Source: Gigaspora rosea
Taxonomy: Eukaryota; Glomeromycota; Glomeromycetes; Diversisporales; Gigasporaceae
Assembly: GCA_003550325.1 (NCBI GenBank)
Contig: QKWP01000683.1
Span: 123,226-187,225, forward strand
DNA length: 64,000 nt
Direction: 5' to 3'
Shown here: piece by piece, positions 22,436 to 33,627 of the stretch
Layout: each line of letters opens with the position of its first letter
How positions within the stretch are numbered: position 1 is the stretch's first letter
Program-made: the position numbers and the translations under genes
The notes under the pieces: model-generated
Told to the model about the DNA's origin: nothing
The model's input: only the letters and a program-made list of their open reading frames with translations
Database searches by the model: none

Positions 22436-23413
22436 GGTTTGTCCATTTTCAGATATTTCTGTGGCAAAAACATCATGGTTTTTGAATAATAACTCTTGGC
22501 TTCTTCTCGTTGTTTGGGCGTAACCTCACTCCCTACTTTATATTTGGAATCTTCCTGTTCTATAGTTGTTCCTTCTATAGTTTCTGCTAAGCAAAGGGCT
22601 GGGTTGGTATCGCTAACTTTTGTTTCCCAAGGGTTATAATATAGTTCATCCATATTATATTCTTCATACCCATCTGAGAAAAATGTTTCTGATTCTTCTT
22701 CCAGCTCATCGATCCATTGATCATCATCATCATCAATTTCGGCTACAATGGACGGAGGTATAATGCTGGTATGGGTGGTGTTTATAGTGGCTTGTTTACC
22801 ATTATATTTTATGTTTAAGGTATGTTTTTCAAAATCAAGAGTAGCCCTTAATTTGTTAAACCAATCAGTCCCTAGTAGTAGGGTTTCATCCTTGAAATCA
22901 ATTACTTGTAGATCTATCAGAATGACAATATCTTGGAGTATCATATGGGCTGCCATTAATAAAAATAAGGTGATTGACATTTTAAAAAAAATTAATAACT
23001 TAACTTTCACAGCTCATATTTCGATTGATTTTGAGACTAGCTTAATGATTTAATAGTCTAAAGAAAGCCTACGATCTAAGTTTTCTTTTGAATATTAAAT
23101 CATCAAGATAGCTTCAAAATTCATTGAGATATGAGATGTTAAAGTTAAGGTATTAAATTTTTTAAAATGTCAATCTGCCTTATTTCTATTGACGGCAGCC
23201 CATATGTATGTTTTCTATAACTCCTATAGCTTTTTCTCTTTTCCCATTTGCAATAACTAATATTGTATTCAATTTTTGACTAGGGTTGAGTCCTAAATAT
23301 TTTATTAATTTTTCAGTAATAATACCCACAACAGCACCTGAGTCTAATATTGCTACTACTGGATTTCCTTTTATGCGCACGTAACATTGCATGGCTACAG
23401 TTTTTTGTTTCAT
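22426..23413 (-). pseudogene. Gypsy-1 aspartic protease (split by foldback)
   Basis: The N-terminal part (23186-23413) has the catalytic motif AILDSGAVVGIITEKL. The C-terminal part (22426-22980) has LLLGTDWFNKLRATLDFEKH, the usual second half of retropepsins, and then an acidic linker with DDDDDQWIDELEEESE leading to RT. An inverted repeat at 22948-23205 separates the halves. The protease would have cut the Gag-Pol polyprotein. Confidence 0.8.
22948..23205. repeat. foldback inside Gypsy-1 protease
   Basis: Arms of about 115 bp. The left starts GGGCTGCCATTAATAAAAAT and the right ends ATTTCTATTGACGGCAGCCC. Inner blocks GATTGACATTTTAAAA / TTTTAAAATGTCAATC also pair. The outermost arms are themselves retrotransposon-like sequence, so part of it may be a local inverted duplication. 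Confidence 0.7.
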
Positions 23414-23791
23414 ATCGATTTCTACACTATTTGCTTCAGTAGTAGAAGATTTTGCTCTTTTTAGAATTTTTGCTAATTTTCTTTTTTAATCAGAGTATTG
23501 GAGGGCCTGACACCTGGTCATAGTTATTTTCATATTTAATGTATTATCCAATGTGTCATATGGCTTAAGTTGATCTACAATCGATGGCATTTTTTTTTGT
23601 AGGGCTTTCCTGGTTGTGGTTACGAGTTTTCTACTTCCATAAGAACTTTTTTTTCTATAATCTCCCGATTTAGATTTTGTAGTGGTCAGCTACGTAATTC
23701 TCTTTCCTTCTGTGACTCTGACTGTTTCTGTTTTATTTCTTTCCTATATTTTTTATAGGGTTGATGTTGTGGGTTTTGAGTTACAGGATCT

Positions 23792-24000
23792 GTTACGTTT
23801 TACCAATTTTAAAACCTATAATAGACCCCGGGTATAGTATGCGGCTGGGAGCTTATATCGTGTAGTATAAAAATTTGAAACGCACATACACTTTGTACTT
23901 ATAATATGCAATTTAGATTTTAAAAAAGAGCCACATTTAATTAAAGAAGATCCTGCGATCTGCACCCGGGTATAGTACATAGTGGGTCTACTATCTAGGG
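23792..24000. mobile_element. possible small insertion in Gypsy-1 5' region
   Basis: A 209-bp segment between two GGATCT words (23786-23791 and 24001-24006). It carries CTATAATAGACCCCGGGTAT at the left and ATAGTGGGTCTACTATCTAG at the right as a loose inverted pair. Related words occur near 15660. Confidence 0.4.
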
Positions 24001-24007
24001 GGATCTT

Positions 24008-24484
24008 TTATCCGATATTATCATTAGAGGCCATATTTGTTCCTTGTAGATTATTAGTGTTAGATATCGGATTCTGTTGGAAATAATGGGTAAGTGCGGC
24101 TATAGATAAGATGATATTAACTAATTCAAGAAGTTTTCCTGGGAATGTTGATATTTTATACTGAGTATAAGTCAAACAATGATATTCCGACAAGGGGTTG
24201 AGAAGGATTGTGTATATAATTTTTCTAATTGTTAGAAATAATGGTAGGTTTTTTCAGTGAAAGTATGAACTGGGTAAGTAAGGTAATACCAATAGCAAAA
24301 TTTTGAAAGGCTTGGGATATATTTTGGGAAGGGGATAAAAAGTTCACACGCTTCTTCTTTTATATCTTTGTGTACTAAATGGTAATCGATTTTATTTGTT
24401 TGTCTTTGTAAATTGTAACTTATACAAATTTAAATAAAATAATCTATATTCGCTTTCTCACGACTAATATCAGTTGAGCTGTAT
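24008..24484 (-). pseudogene. Gypsy-1 remnant of gag region
   Basis: Only about 1 kb separates the 5' LTR from protease, too little for a full gag. A 61-codon frame (starts MSEYHCLTYTQYK) is the longest piece. No capsid or zinc-knuckle motif is visible, so gag is deleted or unrecognisable. Confidence 0.35.
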
Positions 24485-24501
24485 CTCACAGTTACCACCA
24501 A
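24485..24501 (-). other. Gypsy-1 primer-binding site
   Basis: Minus-strand TTGGTGGTAACTGTGAG begins two bases inside the 5' LTR. TGGTGG complements a tRNA 3' end (...CCACCA). Confidence 0.6.
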
Positions 24502-24895
24502 AATGTTACACCCAAACTATCTCTAAAATGGTTTAGTGAAACTGGGGTTTAAAATAATTGAAAGCCTTACGTGTTTAATAAATAAACGTGATTGCATATA
24601 GAGGTTTTTATGTGATTTGCTTTTATGAAAGAGGCAAAACGGCTAAAGGTATATGGAGATACTAATAGTCATATCAGTTTATCAATAAAAATATAAGTAA
24701 CTATAATAATTTATATAGTGCGTGAAGACTATCACAGTAATCATATGATCATATTTCGGTAAGCCGATATTTATTACAGTCGATATCATTAATCACTAAT
24801 GATTATAATCGATTGAAACTAGGTTTCACAAGTGTATAAAGACACAAGTATCGGTTTATTTAATAAATCAGTGTATGAGAACACGATTATTTATT

Positions 24896-25119
24896 GTCAC
24901 AGATGATCATGAAATTGGATGATAGTGAAATTTGAATCTATTTTATGTACGATTTTTAAAAATTTTTAGAACCTTTTTTGTTAAATTTTTTTTATGCTTG
25001 AATTAGCATTTAGGATTAGGGTTATTAATAAAGAGTATAGGTGGATTTTGGTAGGGTTTATATTTTCAAATTGAGACCTCCAAATTTCACCATCATCCGA
25101 TTTCACGATCATCTGCGAC
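24896..25119. mobile_element. MITE of the 7-bp-duplication family, copy 4
   Basis: 224 bp. It starts GTCACAGATGATCATGAAAT and ends ATTTCACGATCATCTGCGAC. It is flanked by a perfect 7-bp ATTTATT (24889-24895 and 25120-25126). The other LTR of Gypsy-1 has the unoccupied site (ATTATTTATTAGAATAAATG), which proves insertion and fixes the duplication length. The interior has GGATTAGGGTTATTAATAAA and GTATAGGTGGATTTTGG. Confidence 0.95.
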
Positions 25120-25241
25120 ATTTATTAAAATAAATGAGTTATTTATTAGACAACTATTTAGTAAATAACTATTAACTAGTCTAGTAGACAACTAATTTGG
25201 CTCAAGGCGAGACTCATCGTATTTATACATTTTTACTATAT

Positions 25242-25480
25242 GGGGTCTTTGCTAGAAAAACCACAGTTAGAGACTATTTAGATTTTGACAATAAAATTTG
25301 AAATTGCTGGCTATCTATTAATCCAATTTGAATAAACTTTTTTTTATTTTATAAAACTATTTAAGCTTTATAAAATAAAAAAAAGTTTATTCAAATTGAA
25401 TTAATAGATAGCCAGCAATTTCAAATTTTATTGTCAAAATCTAAATAGTCTCTAACTGTGGTTTTTCTAGCAAAAACCCC
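25242..25480. mobile_element. 239-bp near-perfect foldback MITE in Gypsy-1 LTR
   Basis: The left end GGGGTCTTTGCTAGAAAAAC mirrors GTTTTTCTAGCAAAAACCCC, and the arms pair almost perfectly to a TTTAAGCTTTA-type centre. The other LTR shows the empty site ACTATATAGTTCG; the filled site reads ACTATAT[element]ATATAGTTCG. So the duplication is ATAT, or TA if the element includes one more base on each side. Confidence 0.92.
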
Positions 25481-25708
25481 ATATAGTTCGTAATTAATGA
25501 GATCTGTTAGATATCAATAATATACTAGATCCATGTGATCTATAAGATCACTAATATCAGTGTGATCCATATGATTAAGAGGATTATTGTGATCACTGTG
25601 ATCTATGCGATCTATGTGATTTCTTGGCTTTGGAGTTCACATGTTCTAATATCTCGTAACATACCTGTCCAATAATATTATATGACAAATTCTAGATTTA
25701 ACAGTATG

Positions 25709-26140
25709 GCAGTTTATTTTTACAAAGCACTCTTCAATTTTCTAAGTTTAAAGCAGAAAAATAATAAAGCTAAGAAGAATCATACTTTCAAAATAGGTGT
25801 TTTGTTTTATTTTTATGTATATACTATTTGTCTTATTTCATTAAAAACTTTTTTATAAAAGTTCAACTTACTAAACCTCTTAACAATTATAAATTGCTAA
25901 ATGTTAAATGAAGTTGCAGATAACTATAAGATATTTAGTAGTTGTGAGCTAAATTAGTACATTCAAATAAGTATTATTAGAATTTAAACATGTTAAAAAA
26001 AACTATTATTAACAAAGCTAGTTTTTTAGATATGTAGTTTTTTAGATACAGTTAGATCTCTTTATAATTACCAAGTTAGTTACAAACTAATATGGTAATA
26101 AAATTTAAATGTGATTATAATTTAAACCTCTATATAATCA
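25709..26140. other. AT-rich DNA with a mariner-like end
   Basis: Contains CAGTTAGATCTCTTTATAAT near 26049, reminiscent of Tc1/mariner termini, but the partner end was not found. No gene. Confidence 0.35.
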
Positions 26141-26153
26141 CAGTTATATTAAA

Positions 26154-27301
26154 TTTTTTTTTTTTTTTAAGAACGCCCTTATTACTGGGGGTTAAACTTT
26201 ATTAATTTTATATCATTATTACAATGTTATACAATTATATCATTTTTCCAAACCAATACTCAGACTACTTCATTTGTAAGAGAAGTTTTACCTATAACAT
26301 TGAACTCTCGTAAGGGAAGTAACAAAAATTAGGTGATTTTTTAGAGGGGGGAGGGGGTAAAAAAAGTTGAAATTATATATAAGAACCTGACTATTTATAT
26401 ATTAAGAAAGAGAGAGGGGGTAGTCCTCTGATAAAAAATAATTAGGTGATTAATGACACTGCCCTAAGTTACAATTTCAGGATTTTTTATGCTTTAGAAC
26501 CTTACTTTATTCATCTAACCCTGCATTCTCCGCATCTCTTATACTGGTCTTAGTAACTTCCAAATAGGTAATCAGAGATTATCTGCCATATTCATAATAT
26601 CGTTATTAAATTTACTTCCTGTTTGGTAGCTTAGGAAGCCCTACCAGTTTTTGAGCGCACTATTACTAATATAACAGTCCAACTAACTTTTTTTTCAACT
26701 ACCTAAACTCGATACTTGGAATGGGTAATTTCCTAATTAACGTCTTTCAGGCAATAGTATGCACACCATCTATCCTATAAAGAGACTCCTGTGTGTTGGT
26801 TAGGTATGGGCTATGTTGCGTAACTATAGTTACTCTCAACTAGGTTTGTAGTACTAAACCTACTTCTATTTTTCATCTGAATTGATTGGTGTTTAATGTT
26901 GGTATGCCTTGCAATGCTGTTATACCTTGTTCGTATTTCTACTACCATCCCGGTGCTTCCTGTATTCGTGTTTTTACATGTCTCTAAGTATAGTGGCTTC
27001 TCCTCTCTGTATTTGTAAATTCCTATTTGAGTTCTTCTGCATATACCAGAGGTGTTCCTAGCTAATAACCAGTTTCATGCGCCTTATTTGTGTTCATCGC
27101 TTCTCTCACCAAATACATGATGCCTACTTTTCTCTACAAAAGACCGCAGATCAGAAACTTTTTATCCAAACTAGTATTAACATAAACTTACACCAAGTAT
27201 GGGACAAATATTCGCAAACTTTTACCTTTGCTAAAATTTGAACCAGAAACCTCTAGTGTTGGAGTGGGCACCTAGACCACTAGGCTACGGGACCCACACT
27301 C
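26154..27301 (-). mobile_element. long tRNA-headed retroposon, copy 1
   Basis: 1148 bp between a 13-bp duplication CAGTTATATTAAA (26141-26153 and 27302-27314), with the poly(A) tail as poly(T) at 26154-26170. The minus-strand 5' end has a perfect pol III A box (TAGCCTAGTGG) and a degraded B box (GGTTCAAATTT), so it is SINE-like but far longer than typical SINEs. A small MITE is inserted at 26314-26464. Confidence 0.8.
26314..26464. mobile_element. PIF/Harbinger-type MITE, copy 1
   Basis: 151 bp, GGGAAGTAAC...CACTGCCC, flanked by TAA at 26311-26313 and 26465-26467. G-rich blocks (AGGGGGGAGGGGGT and GAGAGGGGGTAG) match the inverted C-rich blocks of the element at 61534-61694. A TAA duplication and GGG start are typical of PIF/Harbinger. 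Confidence 0.65.
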
Positions 27302-27314
27302 CAGTTATATTAAA

Positions 27315-27743
27315 ATTTTTATAAAGTAATTATAAAAATTTATAATAAAAAAACTATTATGAATCATTAAATAGAATATTTATTACCCACAATATATTAT
27401 AATACAAATATTATTTTATTTTTTTTTTACTATAAAATAGGCTACTATCTAAAATAAGCTACCTCCTTTCTTTTGGTCAAAAAACTTAAAAACATTCTTG
27501 ATCTGAAAATAAATATTCTATAATTAACAATAGTCACTATATAGTAAAGTCCAAATTCTTTTATGTAAATCAATTATTATTGCTTAAATAAACTTTTTCA
27601 GATGATCGAATATTTTTACTTTAAAAATTTCATAAATCAGTTAACTTTTTATTATTTGACTTTTAATTTTTACTTTTAATGAAAAAATTAAAATTTGTTA
27701 AAAAAATATATTCAGCAACATAAAAATTAAAAGTAAATAAAGG
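27315..27743. other. AT-rich DNA, no gene seen
   Basis: Around 27430-27500 there is a partial match to the CCGTATATTCCC MITE family (AAAATAAGCTACCTCC and GGTCAAAAAACTTAAAAA) without both ends. Confidence 0.4.
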
Positions 27744-28335
27744 GTGTGGTGACTTTGGAAAGTTGGTAAGTTGTTATCTCCAAGTGGCAGCAGGTCTAGG
27801 TTCAATCCCACTGGCAATGCTTTTGAAAAAATAGACCTATGTTCTAGTAATCATTTTCTGTTGATCGATTGGGTATATTACCTGTAGTTCTTGGTTACCA
27901 TCTCGAATAAGAGCTTTCGAGTGAAGTTGTGTTCTGTGATGCAGACAAATCTGAGGAACCGGAAAAATGGAAACACATTTGGCAAGTCCCGAATAAGGAG
28001 GTAGCAAAGTTCTTTGATAGTGCTACCAAAATGGATTATTGGACCAAAGCCAGAAAACCGAACATCGACCTTAGGGACAAGATCTACCAACCTGGCTATT
28101 GGAGTCGTACCGAAGAAAAAGGACTTATGTTATAGAAGTAGGTACCAGAAAGAAAAAAACCATAATGGCACCTAATGCCGAGTAGATCAACCCTTCCGGG
28201 CCAACTGGATTGGAAGTCTGGAACGTGTTGGGGGAGGACCAGTAGGAAGGTAATGGTGGGTACCGGGTTGGAGTGACTTTACAAGGGCAGAAGTAGATAT
28301 CAGTAGCGATTGCAGGTAGAGTGCCTAGCAAAGCA
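27744..28335 (+). mobile_element. tRNA-headed retroposon, copy 2, with coding-like body
   Basis: The head GTGTGGTGACTTTGG... leads to a good B box (GGTTCAATCCC at ~27805). The body holds a 68-codon frame at 27929-28135 with KWKHIWQVPNKEVAKFFDSA and QPGYWSRTEEKGL. The same words, frameshifted or mutated, occur in the minus-strand copies at 54880-55850 and 57103-58351 and in the fragment at 61815-61970. The conserved frame suggests the family carries part of a protein gene. No A tail found; the 3' end is approximate. Confidence 0.6.
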
Positions 28336-28340
28336 CTTAG

Positions 28341-29557
28341 TGGCATGCTACTGTGGCATGCCTTTGATATGCCAAAATCTTATTTGGCATACCACCTTTA
28401 TAAATTGGTTATACAAATATAAACACTACTACTACTATAAATAGTTAATGGGCAATAAAAATTCATATTAGTCGTTTAAATTACAAAATGAGCTATAAGC
28501 TAGAAATTAGTTTTGCGAACTATTCTAGCTGAATTTCCATACTTGGAATGTAATTAATGTGATTTTGTAACTTCCACAGCTATATTTTCACAAGCATTGA
28601 GATTTGAGACTGAAATGATTTTCAAAATAATCAACTTTTAATTTTAAAAGATCTTTTATTTTGTTTAATATATAGTATTATACAAAGTAATAATAAAGAC
28701 ATATATTATTAATAAAATTAGACTTCTTTTAATACATCTTTTAAAGTAACTAAGCTCTTGTGCATTAAAAGAAATTTAACAAAATTTTATTTGTACATTT
28801 GCTAATTTGAAAGGTTTAGTATCTAAAATTTTTACTATATAGTTACTCGTTAATTAATATTAACGATCATCATTTGTGAGATACCTGCACTATTAAAGCT
28901 TCTCGCACTTAAACTTTCTATTATTCAGTAAATAATATAAACAGTAAAGTACCTTGTTTATGCAAATAATATTGTTGGGAATCACCTGCAAATTTATCTA
29001 TTATATACTGCACCAATGTGATCGCTGACATGTTCGGAGGAGCTAACCCAGAAAGAGTAAATTAAAGGCTATTTTGTTGCTGATAAAACAAAAAAAAAAG
29101 GAGAATAATAAAACTAAAATAGGCATAAGCTGTGTTAAAACACGAAAAAAATCAAATGCACTGAGATAGACAAAGAAAAAACGAATCATAAACTTCCTGT
29201 TGATAGCCCAGTTCGAAATTAATCAGCTAATTTTTTTTTTAAGATATACCAAAAATTATAAAATGAATGTGTTAATAAAGAATTATAATTCTTGGGTTAA
29301 TAATAACTCAAAACTCATATTGAATAAATTGATATATGTAATTATTTTTTCATAATTAACATCCTTTTAATTCCAGTTTCGTTGAGATTGCAAATACAAA
29401 ATTTTCATTGCACTATATTTTAAGGTACTGATACTGAATAAATCGAAAGAAATTCTTTAAATTTATTAATATAGTATTAATATAGAATTAAATCATATAA
29501 TTTATAATAAAAATTAACATTTCGTACTTCTTTTAAACCATTATCAAAATAAATATC
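28341..29557. other. AT-rich DNA 5' of the hAT transposase
   Basis: Starts with TAGTGGCATGCTACTGTGGC, which could be a hAT end, but no matching right end was found downstream. Otherwise no gene or repeat recognised. Confidence 0.4.
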
Positions 29558-31882
29558 ATGCAATCACAAGCTCTATCTGGTTTTACTCTTCCCAATATAA
29601 TGACTTATGATAATCGTTGGGCTGGCTTTTGGCGTTCTCTAAAAAAAATCTCTGGTAATAAATATATAGCAAAATGCATCTATTGTAACTATGAGTTATC
29701 TGGCAGACCTGAAAATCTTCATAATCACGTTCTTAATTGTAGTAACTGGTCTGTTACCGAAAAAACTAACTATATTCAAAATGCTATTAGTTTTGCTTCT
29801 AAAACTCGCAAAAAAGTTAAAGCTAGTTTCATTCTTGATGAAGAAGAGTCTAAGTATATTATTATCAAAAATTATAATATATATATAGATGTTTAAACTT
29901 AACTAACAAAAACTATTTGATCTCATTTAAAAATATCAAAAAAGTATAATTAATTGGTGTACAAAATCTTTATCATTAGATCAAAAAACCAAATTAGATC
30001 AAAAGTTACTCAATGCTATTATCTATAGTAATCTTTTTTTTAAGATCATTATGAACCCCTATTTTCTTGAATTTATCAATGAATTGGCCCCCAACTATGA
30101 CCTTCCCCCTGATGAAACATTAATAACTAATGTTCTTCATTATTCGTTCTCAATTTACTTTGCTAATAAGCTTGAAATTATAACTACTTTAACGGATATT
30201 ACTCTTGTATTGGATGGATGGCAAGATGTGTCCAGAAATTTCATCTATAGTTTTATGGCCTTGAAAGAAAACCAAGAATATGTATTAGATATTACTGATT
30301 TATTAGCTAATCAACATACTGCAATATTTCTTTAAGAAACAACTTAAAAAGTCTTGCAAGCAAACTCGATCTCTTTGAATTCAGTTACTGTATATTCCCG
30401 AAAATAAGCTACATTTTTTGGTCCAAAAATTACATGAAAAACATGAGGTAGCTTAGTAGTAGCTTATTTTTAATGTATAGATTTTTTGAAAAAATTAAAC
30501 ATTGTACTAATAAAAAGTTGTTCAAATGACTCCAAATTTTTACTATAAGTGTATTTTGATGCGCTGAACAACTTTACTTAATCGAACTTTTAAAGTTTAC
30601 TTAGTAAAAAAAAGTTTTATATGTAACAACTGCTAATACAGTTTTTAAGATTTTTGAAAAAAATTAGAGAGTAGCTTAAGCTTATTTTTGGGAATATACG
30701 GTATTAATTGTGTTATGAATAATTCTTCAGTTATGATAAAAATGAGAACTAATCTAAAAGAAGATAATTGCAAAGAATATCTTATCGTTTTAATCTATAC
30801 TTACAGTTATTAAGAATAATCAAAAACTTATTAATTTTTTTACTTTTTCTCATATATGACTCCAAATATTATATGACTGATAAAAAAAAGAAGAATTGAA
30901 TCATTCACTTACGACATTCTGCGAAATGAGATGGTATTGTATTCTCTTGCAAAAGTCTGTTTAGGTGTGAAGAACTTTGAAAGAAGATTTCTTTACTGTG
31001 CCAATCTTAGTAGAACTGAGAACTACCTTACAATCTGATCAGAAATTCAAAATATTATTGCTAGCCACCATTATTTTGCTGACAATGACATGTTAGTTTC
31101 AGTACTTGTTCCCATTGTAGATGCCATTGGTCATCTAGAATCAAGAAATTCAATATTCATTATATTACTTCCATAGCAAGTATTCCAATAAATGGGTTTA
31201 AAGAGCATGCTTTAGTGGCAATTGACAAACGGGCTTGTGAATTCTCTGATAGCATTTACTTCATTGCATTATTTTTGTCACCAAACCACAAGCAACTTGC
31301 AATATCAAAAAAAATGTCTAGAGATTCAATTGTTATGGCTTGTTTAAATTTGGCGAAGTTCTGGTACTTTGATAAAAAAGAAACAACGCTTTTGTTCAAA
31401 GAGCTTATCAACTATAAAAATGACGATCCACTTTTTGATACTTACAAAAATATTCCGAATATTAATCCTAGAAACTTCTAGATGCAATTTACTGGAAGTC
31501 CCCACTTCTACGTTGTTTTGCAGTAAAAATTTTTGCAATTGTTCCACACTTAACAGCTATTGAACACATATTTTCTAGTTTGGGGTTGGCCAAAACAAAA
31601 TTGCGAAATAGAATGTTTCCTATTTTGATGGAAATGATTGGAATGCTTTATCACAACCTTCATCAAAGGTTACCTAAAGCATTAGAAGAAAAAAATAAAA
31701 TAAAGGACCAAGTTTTGTCTGCTAATGATACAAATACAACAGATACTAGCGTTGATATTTTCTTTGAGGAGTATTTTGATGCAGAGGAAGTGCAAGTTGA
31801 AGTGGTTAATATTGTTTTAAAAGATGATCTAATAATGGAAATTTCTTTGATATTATGCTTTATGAACAAAACCAAGGAATAA
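29558..31882 (+). pseudogene. hAT transposase, broken
   Basis: The first frame (29558-29896, 112 codons) has a BED-type zinc finger: CIYCNYELSGRPENLHNHVL followed by NC. The next piece (30051-30335) has the RNase H-like core start TLVLDGWQDVSRNFIYSFMA and EYVLDITDLLANQHT. Then 31215-31481, and from ~31474 the C-terminal dimerisation region IYWKSPLLRCFAVKIFAIVP ... IFSSLGLAKTKLRNRM ... MIGMLYHNLHQ. Several frameshifts and stops, and a MITE at 30388-30701, make it inactive. Such a protein would cut and paste hAT elements that make 8-bp duplications, the type seen in this window's MITEs, but its own termini were not found. Confidence 0.9.
30388..30701. mobile_element. TA-flanked MITE (CCGTATATTCCC family), copy 2
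   Basis: 314 bp inside the hAT pseudogene. It begins CTGTATATTCCCGAAAATAA and ends TTGGGAATATACGG, flanked by TA at 30386-30387 and 30702-30703. Confidence 0.9.
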
Positions 31883-32018
31883 ATGAATGAAATTCAACTA
31901 TTCATTAAATATCTATCTCTAGTAATAAGGATTGGTCAATTGATGACATTCTTGAAGCCTAGAAAATATAATAAACATGCCTAAAAGGCTTTTTTTTAAT
32001 AAATATAAATAGGAGGAA
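31883..32018. other. 3' flank of hAT pseudogene
   Basis: No terminal inverted repeat of the hAT element could be identified here. Confidence 0.3.
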
Positions 32019-32222
32019 TGTATTTGTCACCCCTTGTGACATAGTTTTTTGTCACAGGTTTATTTATAACTCAAAACTTTACTAAAATAATACCTATTGC
32101 ACTTCTAACAAAAAATGATTCTCTCACAATTTTGTATTAATTTTAATTTTAATTCTAATTTTAACTTTATTTTACTTTAATGGCCTTATTGTCCATGACA
32201 GTCACAGGAGTGACAAATGCAT
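32019..32222. mobile_element. inverted-repeat element with ATTTGTCAC ends
   Basis: The left end ATGTATTTGTCACCCCTTGT then GAC mirrors GTCACAGGAGTGACAAATGC then AT. About 204 bp with an AT-rich centre. No clear duplication. Confidence 0.65.
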
Positions 32223-33033
32223 TTTTTTATATAAATATATATGTTTAATTTTATAGCATTAGTATATAAAAGTTTTAAATAACTGACCGAATTTAAAGAG
32301 TATCAAACTTGAATAAAAAATCCCAAGTTTGGTTTATTAGCACGTGATAAATTTTTTTCTTTTGTTCGTAATTCCTTAAATGTTTCATGAATTCGGTAAA
32401 CTTCACCGAAAAATACTTATTCGACACCAATTTAGCTGACGACCATTTCAATAACAGCCCACTTCCACAACAGGCTATTTTCCTGACAACCCATTTTTCT
32501 AATATCTTATTTTCCCGAATCCTTTTCACTAACAACCCATTTTGCTAACAGCCACTTTCTTGATATCTCATTTTGTCGACAGCTATTAATGAAGCTTCAC
32601 AAATAGATTAGCTTTATATTACGTAAATGATAAAAAGATGATGGAAATTATTCAAATTATTATAGACTGTGGGAATACCATTTTTGATTTTCTATATTGC
32701 CAAAAAACCATAGAAAAATTTAAAATAAGATGATAGTAATCAATCTATTATTATTGCTATGAATTAATAATCAGTTGTTATCTATTTATATATATATATT
32801 ATTTTTTTTAAAAAAAAAATATCTGATTCTCATTTGTATCTTTGAAATTAGATATGGAAGATGTTATACATGCATTAGTGAGACGCATACTATATATATA
32901 TAAAGGAGTAAGTATTAAGTTAAAAGTTAAAATTTAATTAATGATAAGAAAAAATAAACTAATACTTATTTATTGGCAAGGTTGCCGCATCAAGACCCAA
33001 GCCTTTATGTTCGGGACAACTAATTTAACCAAT
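32223..33033. other. AT-rich DNA with minisatellite locus 2
   Basis: Holds the ~15-bp array listed separately (32380-32590). The rest is AT-rich with TA runs and shows no gene. Confidence 0.4.
32380..32590. repeat. degenerate ~15-bp minisatellite (CATTTTCCTGACAAC type), locus 2
   Basis: About 13 imperfect 15-16-bp units, for example CATTTCAATAACAGC, CTATTTTCCTGACAAC, CCATTTTGCTAACAGC and CATTTTGTCGACAGC. Same period and similar core as at 13390 and 53990 (complement). Confidence 0.7.
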
Positions 33034-33034
33034 A

Positions 33035-33627
33035 CTGTATATAGTGTTCTGCAGACCTGATCCGGATCCATACTCATCGCATCCCAAAAATCAAGGATCC
33101 GGATTCGGTCTGTCGGATTCAAATCCATATAAAGACCCGAAAAGATCTGAAAATCCGATCCTTCATATGTAAAGAGTTCTTCAGATCCGGTCAGAATCCG
33201 GATCCGTATATTTAAACAATAATTCGAATTTATACTTGGACCCGATTTGAAATTTCAGATCGGATTCAGATCTTTAAAAATATCTGTTCGATCCGATTCG
33301 TGCGGAACACTAACTGTATATGTCCGAAAATAGCTACTACCTAAAATAAGCTACCCCTGATTTTTTTTAAAAATTTTAAAAAATCTGTTAGCAGTTGCTA
33401 CATATAAAACATTTTTTTCTACTAAGTAAATTTCAAAAAGTCGAATAAGTAAGTTGTTCAGTGTATCAAAATACACTTATAGTAAAAATTTGGTGTCATT
33501 TGGATAACTTTTTATAAGTACGTTTTTTAATTTTTTCAAAAAATGCTATATTTCGAAAATAAGCTACTTTACGATTTTTTGTGTAATTTTTTGGCCAAAA
33601 AGATAGCTTAATTTGGAACACATGCGG
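33035..33627. mobile_element. TA-flanked MITE (CCGTATATTCCC family), copy 3, carrying MITE 4
   Basis: Left TA at 33033-33034 and right TA at 33628-33629. The interior (AGCTACCCCTGATTTTTTTT, GTAGTTGCTACATATAAAAC-type words) matches the other copies. The hAT-type MITE 4 is inserted within its left terminal repeat. More eroded than the other copies. Confidence 0.75.
33042..33312. mobile_element. hAT-type MITE 4 (GATCCGGATC-motif element)
   Basis: 271 bp. It begins TAGTGTTCTGCA and ends TGCGGAACACTA, flanked by a perfect 8-bp ACTGTATA at 33034-33041 and 33313-33320. The interior is dominated by GATCCGGATCC, GGATTC and GATCCGAT words. The duplicated bases are part of the terminal repeat of the TA-flanked MITE into which it inserted. 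Confidence 0.93.

Larger units (their letters stand above)
16356..25703 (-). mobile_element. Gypsy-1, complete decayed Ty3/Gypsy retrotransposon
   Basis: Bounded by two long terminal repeats that both start TGTTACAC on the plus strand, and by a 4-bp duplication GTAT at 16352-16355 and 25704-25707. Coding order on the minus strand is protease, reverse transcriptase, RNase H, a spacer frame, integrase and an extra 3' frame, the Ty3/Gypsy order. Little recognisable gag remains. Several elements are nested inside. After subtracting them the two LTRs are 722 and 726 bp. Multiple stops and frameshifts make it non-functional. Confidence 0.92.
24504..25703 (-). repeat. Gypsy-1 5' LTR (with two nested MITEs)
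   Basis: Plus-strand start TGTTACAC and end TTTAACA. It holds MITEs at 24896-25119 and 25242-25480. Without them and their duplications it is about 726 bp, matching the 722 bp of the other LTR. Confidence 0.92.

Noticed and set aside
27421..27500. Fifth copy of the CCGTATATTCCC MITE
   Set aside because: Only an internal fragment matches; no termini.
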